In this document: piece by piece, positions 56,343 through 64,000 of the stretch | How the letters are laid out: each line of letters starts with the position of its first letter | Numbering within the stretch: position 1 is the stretch's first letter | Source of the DNA: Orobanche coerulescens | Lineage: Eukaryota > Streptophyta > Magnoliopsida > Lamiales > Orobanchaceae | Direction of reading: 5' to 3' | Length of the DNA: 64,000 bases | Assembly: GCA_033398695.1 (NCBI GenBank) | Contig: CM065815.1 | Span: 103,568,501 to 103,632,500 of the forward strand | Notes under the pieces: model-generated | What the model was told of the DNA's origin: nothing | Databases searched by the model: none | Seen by the model: only the letters and a program-made list of their open reading frames with translations | Translations under genes and position numbers: made by a program

Positions 56343-58202
56343 TATTAGGAATATGCCCTCGAATGCCACTCAAGGGATGAGAGAGTAGGGGCATTGTACT
56401 TGTAATTATGGAATAAATAATAAAAAGGCAATTCGATTCATTCACTGTTTATTGTATTTCAGTTGCATTCTTGACTTGGTAAACATTGAAGTGAAGTCCA
56501 TGTAAATAAACTGAACATTCCATTCTCGTTATGGGATAAGAGAAAATGCACTGGAAGTGTTTAAAGTTTATTTACGAAAATCGTTCGCAAGTCAATAAAC
56601 TTAAATGGGCATTAAGTTTTAATAAGACTTGTATAACTGATGCTAGGACGTGTGCACGTCTTGATAGCATAGTTATAAAGTATATTGGTGGGACCAGTAT
56701 ACTCGAACACGAATCATACTCGATTCAGTCACACGGTATTCACTCTCGAAGAGTCGATGACGAATCAAAAGGTTGTGATAGTGTATGTGGACCTTTGACT
56801 TGAGGATTCAGTAGAAGATGTGCCTGTGACGTTTAGTTTGTCATTAAGTAGTTAGACTCATTTGCTTAATTGCTGAGTCGACCTCGAAGTGCGGACTATA
56901 CGGGCAGGTAGCAGTCTTTACTGTATGCCAAGAAAGGATTTTATCTCCTGTTAGTGAGCAGGCGTATGTCCTATACGGTTAATGGCAAATAAGATCATGA
57001 GTCTTTGGCCAAAGCATTAGATATAGTCGTATTAGATACACTATTAATCAGTCGGTCTTGATTTGCATTAACACATGTATAGAGTCTAGTCAATAGTAGG
57101 GTTTGACTTTACCGTGACCCGAAGACTTGACCGGGACATCTGATAAAGGGTCTATACGTATATAGTATTCACGACATAATGGTTCTGGAATGATCCCTTC
57201 ATTCGTTCTCAGTTGGGGTTTACAGTGCGGCCCGCTAGGCTGGCTAAGTCCGCCCGCACTCATTGGTTCCTCCCAATGCCGGTGAGACGGACCTACGAGT
57301 CGCGCATCGGGAGCGTTGACGGATAAATGTGAATTTATTATCTCTCTATAAATATTAGATATTGGATATCTAATTATGATTTATTAGATAAATCAAAATA
57401 GCGGTCTTATGAATTAAAATTAAGTTACCGGGTGATTAATTTAATTCATAAATTATATTTCTTAGAGAAATATATTTGTATTTGATATTATTAATTAATT
57501 AGATTAATTAATTAATATAAATACATTAGGTGATTAAACGGAGTGTATTTAACGGAGTCGTTTGACGAACGTCCGGTACACGAGCCGAGTGACTCGGCTC
57601 GTTTTCTAGGAAATTTCCACCATGGGCCGCCCTCCCTCTCCCCACATCACATGGAATCATTTCATGCATGTGTATGTGTTAGTTGTATTTTTGTTATTAT
57701 GTATTGACATTTTATCTAAATTATATGGTTTGAGATAATATAAAAACAACACATTATAACAACTAACACACACACATATTTTCAGCTTGAAAATCTCTCT
57801 TCTGGCCGTGAGAGTTGTGAGGAAGGGAGAGAATTTTATTTTTTTTTTCCAATTTTCATCTTAGAGGTGAAAGGAATTCAACAAAAAATAGAGAGAAAAT
57901 TCCTACGGTAACTTTCTAGCCGTGTTCTTGGAGAACGAAGTTACGTCGAATTTTTCGGGCAACTTCCGACGCGTGTGAAGTAGAGGCTTCAAATTTTCGG
58001 TGCTTGGAACGAAGGGTTTTCGTGTTCGGGACGGGATCGTGATCATCGTCTACATTTTACGAAGATTTATTTCAAAGGCTTCAAGGGTATGAATCTTTAT
58101 CTTTGTAGTCAATGTTTTCATATATACGTTACTTGATCGATCCTGTTTGGGATTCGTATTTATTTCCGCTGCGTATTTCGTTTTATTTTCGGAATCCCAA
58201 CA
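56343..58202 (+). repeat. 5' LTR of Copia A2
   Basis: 1860 bp. It starts TATTAGGAATATGCCC (the second base has changed from G, compare TGTTAGG at 63838 and 21953) and ends GGAATCCCAACA. A TATA box candidate TATAAATA lies at 57516-57523, after a TTAATTAATTAGATTAATTAATTAA AT-rich run. The first 160 bases match the start of the 3' LTR at 63838-64000. Confidence 0.92.
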
Positions 58203-58203
58203 G

Positions 58204-58215
58204 TGGTATCGGAGC
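58204..58215 (+). other. Primer binding site of Copia A2
   Basis: TGGTATCGGAGC, one base after the LTR end CCCAACA. Confidence 0.9.
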
Positions 58216-59924
58216 GAGGTCAATGTTTCCGTATATACGATTATTTGTGCATTTTGAATGCTTTTGGATGATGATTATGATTTAGAATCATGTTTGGAAT
58301 AATTGTAGATTTTAAATTATTCGTTGTAGCATCACGTTTTTTGAAACGGGCCGAAAAACAAAGAAACGGGGCTGCCGGCAGGGTGCTGGCAGAACTGCCT
58401 GGGTTGCCTGCCCAGGCTGCCGAGCATGCTCGGCCATGATCGGCCATGTCTCGGCCACAGCGGCCGAGAATGATCGGCCAGTCTGCCGAGCAGTGGCTCG
58501 GCCAGGCAGCCCTCGGGTTTTTGGCCCGATTTTGAATCGGGCCGCGGGCTGGGCCTAAAACCGGATTATCCGGGACTCCGTTTTAAGTTTATATTTTGTT
58601 GTAATTATTTCCCAAAATTTAAATTGGATTTTAATTTGACTAAATTAATATTTGGAATATTTTTTTAGTTAAGGGAAATAAATTAAACGAAAATATTATT
58701 TTGGCCGGATTACTTCGAATGAATTTAAATGACGATTATTAGTATTAATTGGATTAATACCATTAAAATTGAATAGATTAATTTTATATTGATTGGATTA
58801 ATATATTAATTGATTATTTAATTTTAATGCCACCTTATATTAATTGGATTAATATAGTAGAAATTGAATAGATTAATTTATGGATTAATTAGATTACTTT
58901 ATATTAAGATTAATTGTTTAATTTCGTTACCATTACATGTTGTATGGAATCCTTATGTGATGGTGATATAGCTCGTGGACTTAGTTTTTTGATTTGTTCG
59001 ATTCGATTGGGTTGTAAAGGCCGTTTTGAGCCTATTTATATTTACTAGAAAAACTTGTATAGGATGCATTTTTTCAATGATGTAATTATTATTTTGGGTA
59101 TGACGAAGACCGAAGACAACCGAGCGATAAGACGAAGAATCGAAGACTGTTTTTTTTTATTGGGTCATTCGCTTGGCCCAGTACTTAGGAATTAGGTCCA
59201 TGAGCTATATGTTGGTAGTAACTAGGTTTCTCGCTTTTCATTTTGAATGATTGACAAACCAACAAACGCGTATAATTGAATTAATGTGCAAAGTGTAACA
59301 TTAATCGCGAAATTCTCCCGACTACAAACAGACTAAGTTTGAAAAAGGTTACGAGGTTTCCTACCCTCCATCAAACTCGTAGAAAATTGATACCCGAGCT
59401 GGTGTGCTATGCTTCCGAGTTATCAGGGTAATACATTTGGTAGAGGTTGAAAAATTCTTGAGTGCATTAGATGCCTTCGGTTGGTGATAAATTTCGCCCC
59501 TAGAAACCTGATAGGTTGCCGGGTGAGATTCAATATTCAAACTGATAGACGTTGATGGTCAACAACTTAGATAGTCTGGATTGCCAAGAAACCTGATAGG
59601 TTGAGGGCATGAAGACTAGGGGTAAAAGAAGATCAAATCATCCGTTAGACGGGTTGGTGTTAGACACCACTTTACAGAAATTAATTGGCAAGAAACCTGA
59701 TAGGTTGCGTGCATTAAAATTTGTAAAGAACTTGATCACCACTAAGAAGTCGATCTAACCATGATTTCCGGATTATAACATGGGAGTGTATAATTCCGAT
59801 AAAATTAGTGGGAGCCGAGACAAGAATTATACAAGCCCTTAAGTTCTATACTCGGTCATAATTAAACAAGTCACTAATTTAATCTTGTCTAAATCTTTGC
59901 AGAAAACGAAATTGAATCTCTAAA
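58216..59924 (+). other. Long leader of Copia A2
   Basis: About 1.7 kb without a gene. There is a GC-rich block at 58370-58560 with many CGGCCA/CCTGCC words. AT-rich ATTGGATTAATA repeats follow at 58740-58890. Near the gag start is a repeated hairpin (59503-59707). The leader is long for a Copia element. Confidence 0.7.
59503..59707 (+). repeat. Hairpin motif GAAACCTGATAGGTTG repeated three times in the A2 leader
   Basis: Exact copies at 59503-59518, 59588-59603 and 59692-59707. Each contains AACCT-GAT-AGGTT, a 5-bp stem with a 3-base loop (extendable by C.G in the copy context). The flanks differ, but two copies share AA before the motif (CAAGAAACC). They lie 220-420 bases before the gag start, the region where packaging and dimerisation signals of retroelements usually lie. 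Confidence 0.75.
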
Positions 59925-60734
59925 ATGGCTAAAAACCCACTTGCAATACTACTTGAAAAGAATCTCCTAATCGGCCCTAACTTTGTTGGTAGTTGCGGAA
60001 TCTGATGATTGTACTCAGTATGGAGTCTCTAGGATACGTCTTGGAGGCGGACATTCCACCGACTCCAATCCGGACTAGGGGTAATCAGGAAGACATTGAC
60101 GTCCATGAAAAATGGGTCAAGGATGATGTGCTAGTCCGTGGTTTTATGATGGGCTCAATGACTAATGAGCTGCAGAGAGCGCACGAGAAAATGACTTCTG
60201 CTAGGCAGATTCTTGCACACTTGACCGAACTTTATGGAGAGCACAGTAGGACTGCTAGATATGAAATATCAAAGCAGTTATTCAGTGCTAGGATGAAAGA
60301 AGGGGAGAAAGTGGGAGACCACGTCCTCAAGATGATCTCTATGATTGAGAGGCTCGAGGTGCTCAACTTTAATATGGATTTATCCCTTCAAATTGATCTC
60401 ATCCTTCAATCTCTACCTGACTCTTTCACGCAGTTTGTAATGAATTTCAACTGTAATGAAATTACATGCACATTAGCTGGGCTAATGAATAAACTGGTGA
60501 CGGCGCAGTCTAACATGAAGACTAAACCGAGAGAGGTTTGCTCTTGTGATTTCTTCCGGGCCTAAGAGGTCCAAGAACAAGAAGAAAAAGACCTACGAGC
60601 GGACAAACCCAAGAAAGGGGTGCAAAAGGAAAGGGCAAGGCCGAAAGGTTCAAAAGGTAGGCGGTCCAAAACCTACGGACAAATGCCTTGAATGTGGTGA
60701 GTCAGCCATGGCGAAGGACTTGTCCCAAGATTAA
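59925..60734 (+). pseudogene. gag of Copia A2, broken
   Basis: The ATG at 59925 (MAKNPLAILLEKNLLIGPNF) runs into a stop after about 26 codons. A frameshift near 59985 leads to the frame 59993-60565, which holds the body of gag (LRNLMIVLSMESLGYVLEAD, …EISKQLFSARMKEGEKVGDH, …LQSLPDSFTQFVMNF). A further frame change near 60545 leads to a Lys-rich stretch and a damaged zinc knuckle, CLECGESAMAKDL, in which the third and fourth ligands are missing. The gene resembles the gag of element B and of plant Copia elements in general; lineage assignment (Tork-like) is tentative. Confidence 0.85.
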
Positions 60735-63700
60735 TGGCGCATCAGTGCACGGAACTTTTTGTTTTTGAAACTAATTGTTCCGCTATCCGTATATTCTCGC
60801 TTCATGGATTCTCGATTCGTGCCACTTCTCACATTTGTACTATGAATCGGGATCTGGAACGAAGTAGAAAACTTGAAGTCGGGAAATAATGATCACCGTT
60901 GGAAGCGGACAAAGTGTCGAGGCAACCGATATTGGATCAATCCTTCCGGGTTTAGAATCGGGTTTTATTTTGACATTAGATGAAGTACTTGTTTTGCCCA
61001 AGGGGCATAAAAACATTGTATCCATTCAGTCTTGGACCGGAAAGGATTTTGTTTCTTCATTGGCAATGGCTTGTAAAATTTATTTTCAAATAAATTGGTT
61101 GGAACGACTACATTGTTGAATGGTTTATATCATCCGAACATGCAAAATAAAACAAAGTGAACACTATAACTAGCAAACGTGGTAGGCAAGATACTAATCA
61201 AGCTCTTAAATGGCACCTTAGACTTGGTCATGTTGGTCGGACCAAGGTTCGAAAATGGAAAAGATGGACTTTTAAGTCCATTGGGTGTAGAACCCTATCC
61301 AACTTGTGAATCTTGCCTTAGAGGCAAAATGACTAAGTTCCCCTTCACAGGGACTTTTGAAAGGGTGCCGATAAACTTGGATTGGTGCATACCGATGTTT
61401 GTGGTGCTTTAGAAGTAGCCCGAGACGGATATCAATATTTCATAACGTCACGATGATCATACTAGGTATGGGATTGTGTACTTAATGAAACATAAATCTG
61501 AAGCCTTTGCTAAATTCAAAGAATTTAAGGCCCTAGTTGAAAAACAAACTGGATGTCATATCAAAGCACTTCGGTCGGACCGAGGTGGCGAATATATGAG
61601 CACTGAGTTTGATGAGTTCCTTAAGGAACATGGAATAGTTTCAAAATTCACGCCTCCAGGAACCCTACAGTTAAATGGTGTTTCAGAAAGGAGAAATCGG
61701 ACTTTGTTGGACATGGTTCGCTCCATGTTAAATTACACTGATTTACCTATTTACCTGTGGGGGTATGCCTTACTAACCGCTGCCTATATCCTAAATAGAT
61801 GTCCTTCCAAATCTGTTCCTATCACTCCGCATGACATGTGGAAGGGTAAGAAACCAAGCCTTAATCACATAAGGATTTGGGGATGTCCAGCCTATGTCAA
61901 AAAGGCTAAGGTGAACAAACTGGAAGCGAGGTCCATAAAAGGACGTTTCATAGGATACCCAGAGGACTCGATGGGTTATCTATTCTACATGCCAGAAGAC
62001 CATAGGGTCGTTGTGGCATTACAAGCGCACTTCCTTGAGGATGAATTCATTTAGGAAGGTGGCTCGGGTAGAAATATCTCTTTGGAAGAGCATAATGAAA
62101 CTCCTAAGGAGACATCTGATCAGGGATCAAGAACCGAACCTATTGTAACACAACCTCCACTTCGAAGGTCGATAGGGTATCTCACTTACCCGAGAGGTAT
62201 GGCTATACACATGTCGAGGAACCGGGTCTCGGACACACGATAGCAGTGAAAACGACCTGTCACCTATGACCAAGCGATAGTGGATGTAGACTCTGATAAA
62301 TGGCAAGAAGCAATGGAAGCTGAGATAGACTCGATGCATACCAATCAGGTCTGGACTCTAGTAGATCTTCCAACTGGCATGAGGACTATTGGAAATAAAT
62401 GAATCTATAAGAGAAAGACTGATGGGGATGGCAAGGTTGATGCCTATAAGGCCAGGCTTGTGGCAAAGGGTTATACCCAAAGGGAAGGAATCGATTATCA
62501 TGATACCTTCTCGCCCGTAGCTATGATAAAGTCGATTCGCATGATGCTTGCCATTGCTGCCTATTATGATTATGAAATATGGCAAATGGATGTCAAAACG
62601 GCTTTTCTAAATGGATACCTCGAGGAGGAAATCTATATGGAACAGCCTAAAGGTTTTGTGTCCAAAGCTAATATTTATAAAGTGTGTAAGCTGCAACGAG
62701 CCATTTATGGTCTGAAGCAAGCTTCTCGGAGATGGAACCTTCGATTTGACGAAGTAGTTAAGGACTTTGACTTCGAACGAAATGAGGAGGAACTGTGTGT
62801 TTACAAAAAGATCAGTGGGAGCAACATTGCGTTCTTAGTACTATATGTAGATGATATTCTACTTATAGGAAATAACATAGCAATGCTCAGCACTGTGAAA
62901 GCTTGGATTTCTAAAACGTTCTCCATGAAAGACTTGGGAGAAGCTTCCTATATTCTAGGGATCCGTCTTTACATAGATAGACTGCGAAGAATGATAGGAC
63001 TTTCCCAAGCCCTTTATATCGATAAAATCCTGAGAAGATTCAAGATGGATGAATCTAAAAGAGGGTTCCTTCCCATGCGACATGGAATTCATCTCACCAC
63101 GAAAATGTGTCCTCAAAGTGAGGAAGACAAGAGAGAGATGAGTAAGGTACCCTATGCCTCGGCAGTGGGTAGCCTCATGTATGCTATGTTGTGTACGAGA
63201 CCAGACTTAGCCTACGCTGTGAGTATGGTAAGTCGATTTCAAGCAAACCCGGGAAGGGAACATTGGACTGCCGTAAAGAACATTCTTAAGTACTTAAGAA
63301 GAACTAGAGATTTAGTTCTTACTTATGGTGGTGGAGAACTGAAGGTGATTGGATTCACCGATTCTGATTTTCAAGGAGACAATGACGACTCTAAGTCGAC
63401 ATCTGGGTATTTATTTACTCTCAATGGAGGAGCAGTATCTTGGAGAAGCTCCAAGCAAACCGCCATCTGTAGATTCCACTCGCCAAGCGAGTATCAAGCC
63501 GCCTCGGAGGCTAGCAAAGAAGCATTTTGGATGCGAAGTTTATACAAGAACTTCAAGTGGTGCCTAACGCGGAGTTGCCTATATCACTATTCTCGTGATA
63601 ATGATGGAGTCCGCCCAACCCAAGGAGCCGAGGGCTCACCACAACACCAAGCATATAGAGAGAAAGTACCACATCGTCGAGAGATGGTGGAAAAAGGATA

Positions 63701-63822
63701 TGTTTCATTGGAAAGAGTAGACTCAAGACAATGTCTCGACCACGACTAAGCCATTATCTCAGGCCGTCTTGGAAAGACATCTGAAGAACATGGGTATTGG
63801 ATATCATGATGTGTGGCATTGA
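60735..63822 (+). pseudogene. pol of Copia A2 (protease, integrase, RT, RNase H), broken
   Basis: The protease active-site region SWILDS (Asp at 60814-60816) goes out of frame immediately afterwards. The pre-integrase region is recognisable at 61200-61340 (CESCLRGKMTKFPF). HTDVCGAL lies in another frame at about 61386. The integrase core frame 61476-62054 has RSDRGGEYMS and NGVSERRNRTLLDMVRS. RT: a TGA (from TGG) at 62400-62402, then an open frame 62460-63749 with MAKGYTQREGIDYHDTFSPV, DVKTAFLNGYLEEEIYMEQP and YVDD at 62843-62854. RNase H: the first motif is present (FTDSDFQGD) but a local frame change alters the middle Asp region (ICRFHSPSEYQAA). A later frameshift near 63545 moves the C-terminus to another frame, ending LKNMGIGYHDVWH at 63822. 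Confidence 0.88.
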
Positions 63823-63837
63823 GTGCAAGTGGGAGAT
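63823..63837 (+). other. Polypurine tract of Copia A2
   Basis: GTGCAAGTGGGAGAT immediately before the 3' LTR. It is the intact form of the tract seen degenerate in element B (GTGCAAGTGGTAGAT at 23856-23870). Confidence 0.85.
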
Positions 63838-64000
63838 TGTTAGGAATATGCCCTCGAATGCCACTCAGGGGATGAGAGAGTAGGGGCATTGTACTTGTAA
63901 TTATGGAATAAATAATAAAAAGGCAATTCGATTCATTCACTGTTTATTGTATTTCAGTTGCATTCTTGACTTGGTAAACATTGAAGTGAAGTCCATGTAA
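63838..64000 (+). repeat. 3' LTR of Copia A2, first 163 bases
   Basis: TGTTAGGAATATGCCCTCG and following bases match 56343 onward almost exactly (one early difference, G against A in the second base). Continues past the window. Confidence 0.95.

Larger units (their letters stand above)
56343..64000 (+). mobile_element. Copia-type LTR retrotransposon A2 (right end outside the window)
   Basis: The 5' LTR is 56343-58202, followed by the primer site at 58204, a long leader, gag from 59925, pol to 63822, the polypurine tract GTGGGAGA, and the start of the 3' LTR at 63838. It belongs to the same family as solo LTR A1 (21953-23808). Genes are broken by frameshifts and stops but RT is largely open. 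Its insertion cut LTR D3; the five bases before it are GCCCC, and the matching copy should follow the 3' LTR outside the window. Confidence 0.92.

Noticed and set aside
58241..58447. Minus-strand 68-codon frame in the A2 leader
   Set aside because: Lies in GC-rich leader with CGGCCA repeats; no similarity to known proteins and antisense to the element.
1..64000. Host protein-coding genes, rRNA clusters or pararetrovirus insertions
   Set aside because: Every sustained coding signal is explained by Mutator, Copia or Gypsy genes. No rRNA-like sequence was recognised, and no movement-protein or coat-protein type domain accompanied the reverse transcriptases.

Overview
This window is plant nuclear DNA, most likely pericentromeric or otherwise heterochromatic DNA of a flowering plant (a eudicot is my inference; no species is claimed). 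Evidence is the set of plant-type transposable elements, LTR retrotransposons with TG...CA-type ends and initiator-Met-tRNA-like primer sites, GT-AG introns, TATA boxes, and no recognisable host gene. Essentially every base can be assigned to nested mobile elements or their wreckage, and all element genes seen are damaged.

Layout. (1) 1-757: the 3' end of a Gypsy-type LTR (element H), sitting in (2) an old Mutator-like element, 758 to about 8100. This carries a broken mudrA-type transposase (+) and, convergent to it, a broken DUF1985/Ulp1 (C48) cysteine-protease gene (-). A hAT-type MITE with a perfect 8-bp target duplication lies in the protease gene's DUF1985 region. (3) 8534-25372: a complete Copia element (B) with two LTRs and a perfect 5-bp target duplication (GTAAT). 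It has been entered by a Gypsy chromovirus-like element (G, 10587-17585), which contains a 56-bp hairpin minisatellite inside its own pol, and by a solo LTR of a second Copia family (A1, 21953-23808, target duplication GAGCA). (4) 25378-26121: a short stretch of unassigned pre-insertion DNA. (5) 26122-26377: an LTR fragment (F), entered by (6) Gypsy chromovirus C, whose 5' LTR starts at 26378, whose genes lie at 38912-44631, and whose 3' LTR starts at 44642. The 5' LTR of C is split by a minus-strand Gypsy element E (29122-38054). The 3' LTR of C is split at 46835 by (7) a minus-strand tandem array D: three near-identical ~2.9-kb LTRs separated by two 589-bp internal segments (46836-56342). 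The third LTR of D is cut by (8) a Copia element A2 (56343 to beyond the window end), of the same family as solo LTR A1.

Relative insertion order from the nesting: Mutator element and F first; then B and C; then G and A1 into B, and E and D into C; A2 into D is the latest step visible on that branch. Order between branches cannot be read from nesting.

The most distinctive signals are: arrays of palindromes just upstream of the TATA box in three different Gypsy LTR families (G, D, E); loss of that palindrome pattern in one of three otherwise near-identical D LTRs; the hairpin minisatellite in the pol of G; the Mutator/Ulp1 composite with recognisable catalytic residues and introns; a repeated hairpin in the A2 leader; and an unrecognised acidic-tailed ORF ahead of gag in element C. 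I found no convincing new molecular system; these are mainly structural oddities of known transposon types.
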